A stretch of 64,000 nt of DNA from Formosa haliotis. Its GTDB lineage: Bacteria; Bacteroidota; Bacteroidia; Flavobacteriales; Flavobacteriaceae. Numbering within the stretch: the stretch's first letter is position 1; each line of letters begins with the position of its first letter. The notes under the pieces are model-generated. The model worked only from the letters and a program-made list of their open reading frames with translations, had not been told where the DNA came from and made no database searches. This document shows positions 19,248-29,103 of the stretch, in pieces. The DNA lies in contig NZ_BDEL01000001.1 of the NCBI RefSeq assembly GCF_001685485.1, positions 2,539,501 through 2,603,500 of the forward strand, read 5' to 3'. A program made the position numbers and the translations under genes.

Positions 19248-20666
19248 TTATTTTTTTGTCCATAAATCATTCATCTCCTCAAGGGTTTTTCCTTTTGTTT
19301 CCGGAACATACTTCCACACAAATAACATGGCCAAAATGGACATAATACCATACACCCAGTAGGCAAAACCATGATTAAATTGCTCCGTTAGGTAAGAATT
19401 ATCATCCATCATAGGAAAAGTTAGCGACACCAAATAATTCGAAATCCATTGAGCAGCAACTGCTACAGCCATAGCTTTCCCTCTAATTTTATTTGGAAAA
19501 ATCTCTGAAAGCAATACCCAAACAACCGGCCCCCAACTCATGGCAAAACTAGCCACATAAAGCATCATACATCCTAAAGCCAAATACCCTGTAGCTCCAG
19601 AGAAAAACACAAAACCAAGCGCTAACATAGCAATAGCCATACCTAAGGCTCCGATCATCATAAGTGGTTTTCTACCGTATTTATCTACTGTTTTCACCGC
19701 AATTATAGTAAATAAGAAGTTTACTATACCTACAATAATAGTTAGTAAAAGGGCACCATCGGTATTCGGATCTATCGATTTAAAGATCTCTGGAGCATAA
19801 TATAATACCACATTAATACCTACAAATTGCTGAAATACAGACAAGGTAATACCTATGATAATAATTCCCCACCCGTACGATAATAGTTTTCCAGAAGACT
19901 CCTCCATAGTACCTTCAATTTCAACTAATATTTTACGTGCCTCTGCTTCACCATTAACTTTTGTAAGCACTTCTAAAGCCTCTTTTGGTTTATTCTTCAA
20001 CATTAAAGAACGTGGTGTATCTGGCACAAAAAACAATAATCCTAAAAATAGGCCAGCAGGAATAACTTCAGAAGCAAACATCCAACGCCAACCTACTTCA
20101 TTTAGCCAAGCATCAGACCCACCACTTCTCGAAATAAAATAATTTACAAAATATACCACCATAAAACCTCCTACAATAGCTAATTGATTTAGAGAAACCA
20201 ATTTACCTCTACTTTTAGCCGGTGCAATTTCGGCAATATATAATGGCGATAACATGGAAGCTAAACCGACACCTATTCCACCCAGAATTCTGTAAAAGAT
20301 AAATATTGTTGAAAACGTATGATCCAATTCTCCAATAGGCTTTATAAACATTTCTGGCATCGCAGAACCTAAAGCAGAAATTAAGAATAGTACCGCCGCT
20401 AGAATTAGTCCTTTTTTTCTACCTAGTTTTTTGCTTATTAGCCCTCCAAAAACACCACCAATAACACAACCAATTAAAGCACTAGAAACAAGAAAGCCTT
20501 TAAAAGCACTTGCCGCAGTTTCACTCAACCCTTTTGGGGTGACAAAGAAACTCTCTAAAGAACCTACAGTTCCAGATATTACACCAGTGTCGTACCCAAA
20601 CAAAAGCCCCCCTAAGGTAGCTACAAGAGTTAGTTTAATAAGATATTTTGAGTTTACTGTTTCCAT
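19248..20666 (-). CDS. xylE: sugar porter family MFS transporter (D-xylose:H+ symporter type)
   Basis: A 472-residue inner-membrane transporter with about twelve hydrophobic segments. Family motifs are present: GYDTGVISG in TM1, KKLGRKKGL between TM2 and TM3, PLYIAEIAPAKSRGKLVSLNQ, the sugar-binding QQFVGINVVLYYAP in TM7, and the C-terminal VPETKGKTLEEM. XylE is the likeliest identity because xylA and xylB are directly upstream, but other pentoses or hexoses cannot be excluded. About 220 bases with repeated motifs and a terminator-like stem separate it from xylA, so it may have its own promoter. Confidence 0.85.
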   Translation of the reverse strand: METVNSKYLIKLTLVATLGGLLFGYDTGVISGTVGSLESFFVTPKGLSETAASAFKGFLVSSALIGCVIGGVFGGLISKKLGRKKGLILAAVLFLISALGSAMPEMFIKPIGELDHTFSTIFIFYRILGGIGVGLASMLSPLYIAEIAPAKSRGKLVSLNQLAIVGGFMVVYFVNYFISRSGGSDAWLNEVGWRWMFASEVIPAGLFLGLLFFVPDTPRSLMLKNKPKEALEVLTKVNGEAEARKILVEIEGTMEESSGKLLSYGWGIIIIGITLSVFQQFVGINVVLYYAPEIFKSIDPNTDGALLLTIIVGIVNFLFTIIAVKTVDKYGRKPLMMIGALGMAIAMLALGFVFFSGATGYLALGCMMLYVASFAMSWGPVVWVLLSEIFPNKIRGKAMAVAVAAQWISNYLVSLTFPMMDDNSYLTEQFNHGFAYWVYGIMSILAMLFVWKYVPETKGKTLEEMNDLWTKK

Positions 20667-20732
20667 TTAAGTTAGTTTAGTTATTTGAAAATTGAATTGA
20701 TATATAAAATAAACGTATTTATTGAACTCTTG

Positions 20733-20784
20733 TTAAACCAAGAACGCTAGAAAATTGGTTTAAAGTTTTCTAACCTTGGTTTAC
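20733..20784. promoter_or_regulatory. inverted AAACCAAG motifs upstream of the sugar transporter
   Basis: TTAAACCAAG (20733-20742) and CCTTGGTTTAC (20774-20784) are inverted copies. ATTGGTTTAAA (20754-20764) is a partial third copy. The same AAACAAACCAAGG word occurs upstream of xylB at 23744-23756. The spacing and repetition suggest an operator of a common regulator, most simply the adjacent LacI-family protein. Confidence 0.4.
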
Positions 20785-20828
20785 CTCGTAGTCATTAAAG
20801 GCAAGACATACGTTTACTGATATGCATT

Positions 20829-20873
20829 AAAAGTACCGATTTGAAAACAATTATGTCTACAAACCGATACTTA
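20829..20873 (-). terminator. terminator-like stem after xylA
   Basis: Read on the minus strand, AAGTATCGGTTTG pairs over 13 positions (two G-U pairs) with CAAATCGGTACTT across a 16-base loop and is followed by TTTTAATG. It starts about 14 bases after the xylA stop. Confidence 0.5.
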
Positions 20874-20887
20874 AAATGTAGTTAATT

Positions 20888-22213
20888 CTAAATATATTGG
20901 TTAATTATATTTTCGAACAATTCTTGTTTACCACTTTGTAATTTTAACTCGCCATTTTCTTGAGCTATTTTGTACAGATCTTGAAGATTTAACTTTCCTG
21001 CTTCAAAGTCTTTCCCTTTTCCAGAATCGAAACTACTATAACGTTCTGTTCTTAATTTATCGTAAGCAGAAGATGAGATAATTTTATCGGCTGTTATCAA
21101 GGCTCTAGCAAATGTATCTGCACCACCTATATGTGCATGGAAAACATCCTCCAAATCGGTAGAATTTCTTCTAATTTTAGCATCAAAATTCACACCGCCA
21201 CCTTGTAAACCACCAGCTTTTAGGAACACCAACATGGCTTCTGTCGTCTCTTGAATGTTATTTGGGAATTGATCTGTATCCCATCCGTTTTGGTAATCGC
21301 CTCGGTTTGCATCTAAACTTCCTAGCATACCCGCTTTTGCTGCAACTGCAATTTCATGCTGAAACGTATGCTGTGCTAAAGTAGCATGATTCACTTCAAT
21401 ATTTATTTTAAAATCTTTATCTAATCCGTATTCTTTTAAGAAACCAATAGCTGTAGCCGAATCAAAATCATATTGATGTTTCATAGGCTCCATAGGCTTA
21501 GGCTCGATAAAGAAATTTCCTTTAAACCCTTGTGCTCTAGCATAATCTCTAGCCATGCCTAGAAATTGTCCCATATGGTCTAATTCACGGCCCATATCGG
21601 TATTAAGTAAGGACATATAACCTTCACGACCTCCCCAAAACACATAGTTTTCACCATTTAAGGCGATGGTAGCATCTAAAGCTAATTTTATTTGTCCGCC
21701 GGCTCTTGCTAAAACATTAAAATCTGGGTTGGTTGATGCCCCATTCATATAACGTGGATTCGAGAAACAGTTGGCAGTACCCCAAAGCAATTTGACTCCA
21801 GAAGCCGCTTGTTTTTCTTTTAAATAATCTGTTATCGTAGCTAATCGGCTTTCCAATTCACCAAACGAAGATCCTTCTCTCACTAAATCTATATCGTGAA
21901 AACAGTAGTAATCGAAGCCCATTTTGGTAATGAATTCGAATGCAGCGTCGGCTTTTTGTTTTGCGGCCTCTATAGCATCTGAGGGTTCATCCCAAGGAAA
22001 ATTTAAAGTTCCTGGACCAAATGGGTCTCCACCTATTCCGCAGAATGTATGCCAATACGAAATGGCAAATTTAAAATGCTCTCGCATGGTTTTTCCTGCT
22101 ACAACTTGGTCTGGATTGTAATATTTAAAAGCTAAGGGATTATCTGATTCTTTACCTTCAAATTTAATATCTCCTATCCCTTTGTAATACTCTTTATTTC
22201 CTAATGTTGCCAT
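20888..22213 (-). CDS. xylA: xylose isomerase
   Basis: A 441-residue TIM-barrel enzyme converting D-xylose to D-xylulose in the cytoplasm. Active-site and metal motifs are visible: [10 protein letters not shown] with catalytic His-Asp, [18 protein letters not shown], the metal-binding [15 protein letters not shown], and [17 protein letters not shown]. The long N-terminus and total length fit class II isomerases. It follows xylB by three bases, so the two form one operon and deliver xylulose 5-phosphate to the pentose phosphate pathway. Confidence 0.97.
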   Translation of the reverse strand: MATLGNKEYYKGIGDIKFEGKESDNPLAFKYYNPDQVVAGKTMREHFKFAISYWHTFCGIGGDPFGPGTLNFPWDEPSDAIEAAKQKADAAFEFITKMGFDYYCFHDIDLVREGSSFGELESRLATITDYLKEKQAASGVKLLWGTANCFSNPRYMNGASTNPDFNVLARAGGQIKLALDATIALNGENYVFWGGREGYMSLLNTDMGRELDHMGQFLGMARDYARAQGFKGNFFIEPKPMEPMKHQYDFDSATAIGFLKEYGLDKDFKINIEVNHATLAQHTFQHEIAVAAKAGMLGSLDANRGDYQNGWDTDQFPNNIQETTEAMLVFLKAGGLQGGGVNFDAKIRRNSTDLEDVFHAHIGGADTFARALITADKIISSSAYDKLRTERYSSFDSGKGKDFEAGKLNLQDLYKIAQENGELKLQSGKQELFENIINQYI

Positions 22214-22216
22214 AAT

Positions 22217-23701
22217 TTATTTGTGTTTTAATATCATTTCTAATTCGTTTTTCCAAGCGTTGTAAGCCGCTTTATATGCCGATTTATCATCTAATGGTTT
22301 GTAGGTCATTACATGATCGTTATTGGTAATATTCGCGCCAAATTTTTCAAAATCACCATCGGTTAAACCTGCAGCTCTAGCCGCTCCAACTGCTCCAGTA
22401 GTATTGTAAATTTCTATGTCATGATCGATTAATGTTGCCACGGTAGTTGCAAAAATTTCTGATCGAAATAAATTATCGTTTCCAGCTCGTATCACCTTAA
22501 TGTCTCCAATATCTTTTTTCAAAATATCCATCCCATATACAAAAGAAAAGGCGATTCCTTCTAAACCTGCTCTATATAAATGAGCATTGTTATGTGTGTT
22601 TAAATTGAGATTTAAAATATGGGTTCCAACGTTCTTATTTTCTAACATACGCTCGGCACCATTTCCGAAAGGAATAATTACAACACCATTACTACCTACT
22701 TCAATCTTAGAGGCTTTAGCGTTCATTTTATCATAAGACTCATTTCCACAATTATTACGTAACCATCGATATTGAATTCCAGCGCCATTAATATTTAAAA
22801 GGGTTCCTATAACGGGTTGTTTTTCGGTATAATTAACATGGGCAAAATGATTTACTTTTGAAATTTCTTGTGGCTGTAAATTCTTTGAAACCGCATAAAC
22901 CACCCCAGAGGTACCACCAGTTGCAGCTACTTCTCCTGGGTTAAAAATATTAAGTGACAAGGCATTGTTTGGCTGATCGCCAGAACGATAAGTTACCTGC
23001 GCCCCTACCGGAAGACCCGTTTCTTTAGACGCTTGTTCATGTACTACGCCTTGATTTGTGAAATTTTCAACAATTTCGGGCACCAAATTTTTATCGATAC
23101 CATAATACTCTAATAAATTATTAGCAACAGTATCATTTTTATAATCCCATAAAATTCCTTCGGAAAGACCGTTTTTGGTGGTCGCCATTTTCCCTGTCAA
23201 CTTATACGCTATAAAATCGCCTGGCAACATAAATTTATAGGTGTTTTTATAAATTTCTGGTTCATTATCGATCACCCATTTTAATTTTGAAGCTGTAAAA
23301 TTCCCTGGTGCATTTAACATATAAGTACCACAGGCCTCTTTTCCTAAATCTTGTAATGCTTGTCTACCAATTTCTACAGCGCGGCTGTCGCACCAAATAA
23401 TAGAATTTCGCAAGGCATTTCCATCTTTATCCACAATAACGAGACCATGCATCTGATAAGAAATTCCAATACTTGAAATATCTGTTGGATTAATTTCAGC
23501 TTCCACCGTAACCCGTTTTATTGCAATGCAAAGGTGGGTCCACCATGCGTTTGGATCTTGCTCTGCCCAATCGGGATGTAGTGCAATTATTTCCATTTCG
23601 TTTGGAGGTTCGTGAAGTGATATTATTTTTTTACCTGTCTCGGCATCAACCAAAGCGACTTTAACCGAAGAACTTCCTAAATCAATTCCTAAATGATACA
23701 T
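22217..23701 (-). CDS. xylB: xylulokinase
   Basis: A 494-residue FGGY-family kinase phosphorylating D-xylulose. The phosphate-1 motif is LGIDLGSSSVKVALVD; ISYQMHGLVIVDKDG and WCDSRA resemble XylB's substrate region; GGTSGVVYA and GLEGIAFSFVYGMDIL are FGGY C-terminal motifs. It is the first gene of the xylB-xylA operon. AAACAAACCAAGG (23744-23756), about 45 bases upstream, matches motifs before the transporter and may be an operator. Confidence 0.95.
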   Translation of the reverse strand: MYHLGIDLGSSSVKVALVDAETGKKIISLHEPPNEMEIIALHPDWAEQDPNAWWTHLCIAIKRVTVEAEINPTDISSIGISYQMHGLVIVDKDGNALRNSIIWCDSRAVEIGRQALQDLGKEACGTYMLNAPGNFTASKLKWVIDNEPEIYKNTYKFMLPGDFIAYKLTGKMATTKNGLSEGILWDYKNDTVANNLLEYYGIDKNLVPEIVENFTNQGVVHEQASKETGLPVGAQVTYRSGDQPNNALSLNIFNPGEVAATGGTSGVVYAVSKNLQPQEISKVNHFAHVNYTEKQPVIGTLLNINGAGIQYRWLRNNCGNESYDKMNAKASKIEVGSNGVVIIPFGNGAERMLENKNVGTHILNLNLNTHNNAHLYRAGLEGIAFSFVYGMDILKKDIGDIKVIRAGNDNLFRSEIFATTVATLIDHDIEIYNTTGAVGAARAAGLTDGDFEKFGANITNNDHVMTYKPLDDKSAYKAAYNAWKNELEMILKHK

Positions 23702-23997
23702 TTCTATTGAAGTATATTTAAATTACGTAAGCTATTCTTTACTAAACAAACCAAGGCTAATTTACATTTAAAGGCTATTAAAAATCTTCTACTAATTTAT
23801 TAATACTTAACCTACAGTTTTGTTTGATTGTGAAATTAGGAATTTTTAACCTAAATACTAAACATTATTCAAAAATGAGTTTACAGAAGCCACGAACTAA
23901 AACCACTAACAAAGGAATACATTTTCTTATAAAATGTTGGAAACTTCAACACTATTAAGCCTTTACGATAATGCACCTAAAAAGAAGAGTAATACAT

Positions 23998-24034
23998 AAA
24001 AAGTTACTTAAAGGTTTAAGTAACTTTTTTTAAA
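23998..24034. terminator. bidirectional hairpin terminator
   Basis: A perfect stem of about 15 base pairs, AAAAAGTTACTTAAA with TTTAAGTAACTTTTT, has a very short loop and T runs on both strands. It is the second hairpin met by transcripts from the glycosyltransferase gene at 24148-25593. Confidence 0.65.
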
Positions 24035-24061
24035 ATATGAACCAATACTATACAAAACTAA

Positions 24062-24094
24062 AAAACCTCTTAGAACAAACGCTCTAAGAGGTTA
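24062..24094 (-). terminator. terminator of the membrane glycosyltransferase gene
   Basis: AACCTCTTAGA pairs with TCTAAGAGGTT (about ten base pairs) around a short loop and is followed on the minus strand by a T-rich run. It lies 54 bases after the glycosyltransferase stop. Confidence 0.7.
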
Positions 24095-24147
24095 TAGTAC
24101 AATTCAATACTAGCTATTAATTGAATTTACTTAATGAAAACTATATG

Positions 24148-25593
24148 CTATTTATCTACTGCTAATTCTCTTGTTAACCACCCGCTTTTACCTGCTGTTG
24201 CAATGGCATATGGAGTTATCCAGAACAAACCAAATGTATATAAGATACTGTAGGTATATGCCCAAATAGATTCTGATGATTTATATCGATTCGCGTAAAA
24301 TAAAACTGGGAAACTTGAAAATATTAAGATGCTTAATAATGTAGAACTCACAAATAATATTGGATGAACAATAACGAAATACATCATGAATAATATTAAT
24401 GGATAGCTCATTACAATTTTAAGTGACTGACTTAAGAATAATAATCTTGATCCTATTTTAGATCCTTCTCTAAAATCTGTAAAGACATATTTAGACATTT
24501 CGATATTCTCACGAACGTTACTTCTACTCCATCTAATAAACATTTTGTATAATCCTTTATAATCTTCAGGAACATTTGTATAAGCTGTAGCATTTCTTTG
24601 AAAAACAACGTGCTTACCTTGCTTTAAAATCATATTTGTTAAGGCACGATCTTCACCAATATCTGATGGTTTACCCATGAACTTTTGATTAATCCATTCT
24701 GGAAGACATTTAAAAACGGCTTCTTTACTATATGCTGCTAATGCTCCAGGAGTACAAAGTACAGACTCTAAACTACTTTCTGCAGAACGCATAAACTCGA
24801 AACTTAAAACAAAACTTACATCTAACATTTTAGGAAGTATAGCTTTTGCTTTGTTTAACACACGAATGTTTCCGGCAACAGCGCCTACTTGTTTATTTAC
24901 AACAAACGGACTAACAAGGTTTCTTAATGTATCCTCGTCTACAATAGAATCACTATCCACAGTAACAAAAATATCTCCTGTCCCGATGTTAAATCCACGG
25001 TATAACGCGTGACGTTTACCCATGTTTTTTGGTTGCTTAAAAATAGTAACACGTTCACCTAAATCATTTTTGGCTTCTTGCATCCAACTCCAAGTATCAT
25101 CTTTACTACCATCATCAATGGCAAGTAATTGAATTTTTTCTTCTGGATAATCACTTTTAGCTAAACTCATTAACGTGTCGTAAACTTGTTTACCTTCGTT
25201 ATAAGCTGGAACAATTACTGTAGTTGTTGGTAATAACTCATCGCTTACAGATTCTATTGGCTTGTAAAGTAAATATAAATATAAGGTATAAGCGAACATC
25301 CCTGTACTAAACGCAAATAAAGTTGCTGCTAACACAAAAAATGCAAAGCCTAATGTTGTATTTAAACGCTCAAAGTTAAATGCTGCAAATTCTGGTTGTA
25401 ATACATATACCAAATAAGCCGCACCTAGCATTAAAATAAAGGTACTTACTAGTACAATTTTACTCCATGGATTGGTATTATTTTTAGTTTTTTCTTTAGT
25501 CAGAAAAGTTGACTGATTAAAACTATTATCGGTCGTACTTCGTGACTGAATTGAAGTTTTAATATTAGTTGAATTAAGTGTTGACGTTTTCAT
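24148..25593 (-). CDS. membrane glycosyltransferase family 2 (processive, hyaluronan/chitin synthase-like)
   Basis: About 481 residues from the ATG at 25593 (an upstream in-frame ATG at 25632 is less likely). Two N-terminal membrane segments (~40-100) precede a GT-A domain with VIVPAYNEGKQV, LLAIDDGSKDDTW, the DxD-like TVDSDS, the acceptor GEDRALT and a RW motif in MFIRWSRSNVREN. Three or four C-terminal membrane segments follow. This is the layout of processive inner-membrane GT2 synthases (HasA, NodC, IcaA type), which make and extrude a beta-linked polymer. It stands alone with a long leader and its own terminators. The polymer is unknown. Confidence 0.82.
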   Translation of the reverse strand: MKTSTLNSTNIKTSIQSRSTTDNSFNQSTFLTKEKTKNNTNPWSKIVLVSTFILMLGAAYLVYVLQPEFAAFNFERLNTTLGFAFFVLAATLFAFSTGMFAYTLYLYLLYKPIESVSDELLPTTTVIVPAYNEGKQVYDTLMSLAKSDYPEEKIQLLAIDDGSKDDTWSWMQEAKNDLGERVTIFKQPKNMGKRHALYRGFNIGTGDIFVTVDSDSIVDEDTLRNLVSPFVVNKQVGAVAGNIRVLNKAKAILPKMLDVSFVLSFEFMRSAESSLESVLCTPGALAAYSKEAVFKCLPEWINQKFMGKPSDIGEDRALTNMILKQGKHVVFQRNATAYTNVPEDYKGLYKMFIRWSRSNVRENIEMSKYVFTDFREGSKIGSRLLFLSQSLKIVMSYPLILFMMYFVIVHPILFVSSTLLSILIFSSFPVLFYANRYKSSESIWAYTYSILYTFGLFWITPYAIATAGKSGWLTRELAVDK

Positions 25594-25743
25594 ATTGTAT
25601 ACTCCTAAATTAAGTTTCTCTTTTCTTAGCACCGACTACTAATCGGTCTGCTTCTATACTTACGCAAGAGACGTGCCAAGAGAACAAACCCGGTGTTTAC
25701 AGCTGTTTTACCCGAATTGGCTATAAAAAAGCGTATACTTTTT

Positions 25744-25764
25744 ACACACTTACCTAAAGTGTGT
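25744..25764. promoter_or_regulatory. ACACACTT inverted repeat, candidate operator
   Basis: An 8-base perfect inverted repeat (25744-25751 with 25757-25764) with a five-base centre and no T run lies 151 bases upstream of the glycosyltransferase ATG. ACACACTTTTACACAC follows at about 25790-25805. A dimeric regulator is the simplest reading; no regulator gene is adjacent. Confidence 0.4.
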
Positions 25765-25889
25765 ATACTAATTATACACTATACAACTACACACTTTTAC
25801 ACACAAAAAAGAAAGATGTAAACGTTTAGCTTATTTTTTATAGAATATAGGAACAACAATAGAATTAACGGGTGGCGTGTTTCGTGAAA

Positions 25890-25925
25890 AAGAAAAAAGC
25901 CCTCCAGAGTTTGGAGGGCTTTTCG
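25890..25925. terminator. terminator of the ATP synthase operon
   Basis: AAAAAAGCCCTCCA and TTGGAGGGCTTTT form a GC-rich stem of about 12-13 base pairs with a four-base loop and T/A runs on both sides. It lies about 65 bases after the atpG stop and would end the minus-strand atp transcript. Confidence 0.85.
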
Positions 25926-25990
25926 GTAAATGACATTAATGTCTAGATACGTATATCTATCTATTATTTTTAATCTGTTAAGCTAAGGTT

Positions 25991-26850
25991 CTAATTATTT
26001 AAAGCCTCTGCACCACCTACAATTTCTAAAATCTCGTTAGTAATTGCAGCCTGACGTGCTTTATTATAAGTTAATTTTAACTGATCTCTAAGTTCTGTTG
26101 CGTTATCTGTTGCCTTGTGCATCGCTGTCATACGCGCACCGTGTTCGCTGGCAAATGAATCTCTAACACCTTTAAACAATTGATTTTTTAAAGACTTCGG
26201 AATTAATTGTTCTATGATTTCTAATTTTGATGGCTCAAAAATATAATCTACATTAACATCTTCCTCTACTTCAATAGGTTCAATTGGTAAAAACTGCTCG
26301 ACAGTTACAATTTGTGTAGCCGCGTTTTTAAATTGGTTGTAAACCACATCGATCTTATCGAATTCACCATCGATAAATCTTTGCATTAAACCTTCTGCAA
26401 TTTCGGCAACATTTTTAAAAGTCAATTCGTCGTAAACATCACTTCTATTTTCTTCAACTTTACTGGTTTTCTTATAGGCGTCGTATCCTTTTTACCAATA
26501 GCTAAATAATGTACTTCTTTCCCTGCATACTTGTTTGCAGTTAAATTATTTACCTCTTTAATGATATTAGAATTGAATGCACCACATAAACCTCTGTTAG
26601 ATGTAACTACCACGATTAGTACTTTATTTACTTCGCGTTGTTCTGAAAACTTGTTAGTAATATCAGAATCTATAGTTGCACTTAAATTTTGTAAAAGTTC
26701 TGTAAGTTTATCTGAATAGGGACGCATTTCAGTAATAGCATCTTGAGCCTTTTTTAACTTTGCAGCCGATACCATTTTCATGGCACTGGTAATCTGCATC
26801 GTTGAAGACACTGAAACTATTCTGTTACGTATTTCTTTTAAATTTGCCAT
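25991..26850 (-). pseudogene. atpG: ATP synthase F1 gamma subunit, split by a one-base frameshift
   Basis: Central rotor shaft of F1. As written it falls into two frames: an N-terminal part (26850 down to 26422: MANLKEIRNRIVSVSSTMQITSAMKMVSAAK) and a C-terminal part (to 25991, ending RQAAITNEILEIVGGAEAL). One extra base in the T5 run at 26489-26493 (A5 on the coding strand) joins them as AIGKKGYDAYKKTSKV and gives 286 residues, the normal length, with both terminal rotor helices intact. The gene is essential for the complex, and the operon is otherwise complete for its type, so this is more likely a homopolymer error than a real null allele. Confidence 0.9.
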
Positions 26851-26926
26851 TTTAGTGTTAGAATAAAGTATTGAGTATTCAGTAGTGAGTTAAACTAGCA
26901 ACTCACTACTCAATACTAAAATCTAA

Positions 26927-28507
26927 TTATGCTTTATATTTAGCTGATAATTCTTTTGCTACATGTGTTAATACATCTGTAACTTCATCAGTTAATTTTC
27001 CTGATTTTAAAGTACTTAAAGCATCTGCATGCTTTGTTCTTAAGAATTCTAAGAAATCGCTTTCAAATTCTTTCACTTTTTCTACAGGAACGTCTTTTAA
27101 TAAGTTTTTAGATCCTGCGTAAATAATTGCAATTTGATCTTCTACAGTATACGGATCGTTTTGCGCTTGTTTCAAGATCTCTACGTTACGTTTACCTTTA
27201 TTAATTACATTTAAAGTTACCGCATCCAAATCAGATCCAAACTTCGCGAATGCTTCTAATTCACGGAATTGTGCTTGATCTAATTTTAATGTACCAGATA
27301 CTTTTTTCATAGATTTAATCTGTGCATTACCCCCAACACGAGATACCGAAATACCTACGTTAATTGCTGGACGTACACCAGAGTTAAATAAATCTCCATC
27401 TAAGAAAATCTGTCCGTCTGTAATAGAAATTACGTTTGTTGGAATATATGCAGAAACGTCTCCAGCTTGTGTTTCAATAATAGGTAAGGCTGTTAAAGAA
27501 CCACCACCTTTTACAACAGGCTTTAATACATCTGGTAAATCATTCATTCCCTTTGCAATCTCGTCATTATTAATAACTTTTGCAGCACGCTCTAATAAAC
27601 GAGAGTGAAGGTAGAAAACGTCTCCTGGATACGCCTCACGTCCTGGTGGACGACGTAATAATAAAGATACCTCACGGTAAGCTACGGCTTGTTTAGATAA
27701 ATCATCGAAAACAATTAATGCTGGTCTACCAGTATCTCTAAAATACTCTCCAATTGCAGCTCCTGCGAAAGGTGCATATACTTGCATTGGAGCAGGGTCT
27801 GATGCATTAGCGGCTACAATTACTGTATACGCTAAAGCTCCCTTTTCTTCTAATGTTTTTGCAATGTTTGCTACCGTAGACGCTTTTTGTCCGATAGCTA
27901 CATATATACAGAATACAGGCTCACCTGCATCGTAAAATTCTTTTTGATTTAAAATGGTATCGATACAAACTGTTGTTTTACCCGTTTGACGGTCACCAAT
28001 AACAAGTTCACGTTGTCCACGTCCTACAGGAATCATGGCATCGATAGACTTAATTCCCGTTTGTAATGGTTCTGTTACAGGCTCACGGAAAATAACTCCA
28101 GGAGCTTTACGCTCTAAAGGCATTTGATAAAGTTTACCACCAATTGGACCTTTACCGTCTATTGGGTTACCTAATGTATCAACAACACGACCAACTACTT
28201 CTTCACCTACATTAATAGATGCAATACGCTCGGTACGTTTTACAGTTGTTCCTTCCTTTACATTTTGAGAAGGTCCTAATAATACTACACCTACGTTGTC
28301 TTCTTCCAGGTTTAATACAATCCCTTCAAGACCGTTTCCGAAATCTACTAATTCACCATATTGTGCATTAGCTAATCCGTAAACACGTGCAATACCATCT
28401 CCTACAGTTAATACTGTTCCTACTTCATTTAGAGTTGCTCCTGCTTCAAAACCTTGTAGTTGTTGCTTTAAGATTGCTGTTACTTCAGCTGGTTTTACTT
28501 CTGCCAT
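26927..28507 (-). CDS. atpA: ATP synthase F1 alpha subunit
   Basis: A 526-residue nucleotide-binding subunit of the F1 hexamer. The P-loop is [10 protein letters not shown]; the family signature region is [30 protein letters not shown]; the [17 protein letters not shown] segment with the arginine finger follows. Length is slightly above typical and usual for Bacteroidota. It lies between atpH and atpG. Confidence 0.97.
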   Translation of the reverse strand: MAEVKPAEVTAILKQQLQGFEAGATLNEVGTVLTVGDGIARVYGLANAQYGELVDFGNGLEGIVLNLEEDNVGVVLLGPSQNVKEGTTVKRTERIASINVGEEVVGRVVDTLGNPIDGKGPIGGKLYQMPLERKAPGVIFREPVTEPLQTGIKSIDAMIPVGRGQRELVIGDRQTGKTTVCIDTILNQKEFYDAGEPVFCIYVAIGQKASTVANIAKTLEEKGALAYTVIVAANASDPAPMQVYAPFAGAAIGEYFRDTGRPALIVFDDLSKQAVAYREVSLLLRRPPGREAYPGDVFYLHSRLLERAAKVINNDEIAKGMNDLPDVLKPVVKGGGSLTALPIIETQAGDVSAYIPTNVISITDGQIFLDGDLFNSGVRPAINVGISVSRVGGNAQIKSMKKVSGTLKLDQAQFRELEAFAKFGSDLDAVTLNVINKGKRNVEILKQAQNDPYTVEDQIAIIYAGSKNLLKDVPVEKVKEFESDFLEFLRTKHADALSTLKSGKLTDEVTDVLTHVAKELSAKYKA

Positions 28508-28560
28508 TTTATTTAGATATAAGCTTTAACCGAAATTATCCGATTAAAAAATTTATAAAA

Positions 28561-29097
28561 TTAATTTAATGAAAATTCTTGTTTTATTTTATTCAGTTTG
28601 TTTGCTACACTTGCATCATACTGCAAATCGCCAACGCGTAATATAAACCCACCTATTAGGCTAGCATCTATTACATTTTTTATTTCAACTGTTTTTCCTG
28701 TTAACTCTTTTAGTTTAGCTAAAACCTTAGCCTCTAAATCGCCTGTTAACGGTACTACTGTAGTAACTGTGGCTACATCTGTACCTGTTAACTCTTCGTA
28801 TAATTGGTTAAATTTTACGGCTACGTCTTCAAGAATAGACAGTCTTTTATTTGTTATTAACGTATCGATTACATTAACGGTTAGCGGATTGATGTTATTA
28901 AAAACCTCTAACAATGCCGATTTCTTAACAGCAGATTTTAATACAGGACTTTGAAGCATTTCACTTAAATCTTTATTTTCTGCAATTGTATTTGCAATTA
29001 AAGACATGTCTGTATTTACAGCTTCGGCCGTATTCGAACTTTTTGCTAAACTAATAGCTGCTTTAGCGTAACGTATTGCTGCTCTTGCTCCTGCCAT
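28561..29097 (-). CDS. atpH: ATP synthase F1 delta subunit
   Basis: A 178-residue peripheral-stalk subunit linking F1 to the b dimer. It starts RAAIRYAKAAISLAKSS and ends with DASLIGGFILRVGDLQYDASVANKLNKIKQEF, the conserved delta/OSCP C-terminal signature. It sits between atpF and atpA with short gaps, in canonical order. Confidence 0.95.
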   Translation of the reverse strand: MAGARAAIRYAKAAISLAKSSNTAEAVNTDMSLIANTIAENKDLSEMLQSPVLKSAVKKSALLEVFNNINPLTVNVIDTLITNKRLSILEDVAVKFNQLYEELTGTDVATVTTVVPLTGDLEAKVLAKLKELTGKTVEIKNVIDASLIGGFILRVGDLQYDASVANKLNKIKQEFSLN

Positions 29098-29103
29098 TTA
29101 TTC

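Larger units (their letters stand above)
23702..24147. other. xylB promoter region and terminators of the glycosyltransferase gene
   Basis: No gene is seen. The left part should hold the xylB promoter and contains the AAACAAACCAAGG candidate operator (23744-23756). The middle is AT-rich without clear signals. The right part holds two hairpins, listed separately, that end the minus-strand glycosyltransferase transcript. Confidence 0.5.
25594..25990. other. long leader of the glycosyltransferase gene
   Basis: No gene is seen. Signals include a perfect inverted repeat ACACACTT/AAGTGTGT (25744-25764) with further ACACACT copies near 25790-25805, a small hairpin ACCGA/TCGGT near 25635-25651, and the atpG terminator at 25890-25925. 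The clustered ACACACT words look like a protein-binding region for regulating the polymer synthase. The leader does not match the riboswitch consensuses I checked. Confidence 0.45.

Noticed and set aside
25600..25720. Possible cyclic-di-GMP riboswitch upstream of the GT2 synthase
   Set aside because: The conserved core words of GEMM-I aptamers are missing, and only short, unrelated stems are seen.
26485..26495. Programmed ribosomal frameshift in atpG
   Set aside because: No gamma subunit family member is known to need it, and five other unrelated genes in the window show the same -1 homopolymer pattern.
28598..28954. 118-codon plus-strand frame
   Set aside because: It is antisense to atpH, which has full family similarity.
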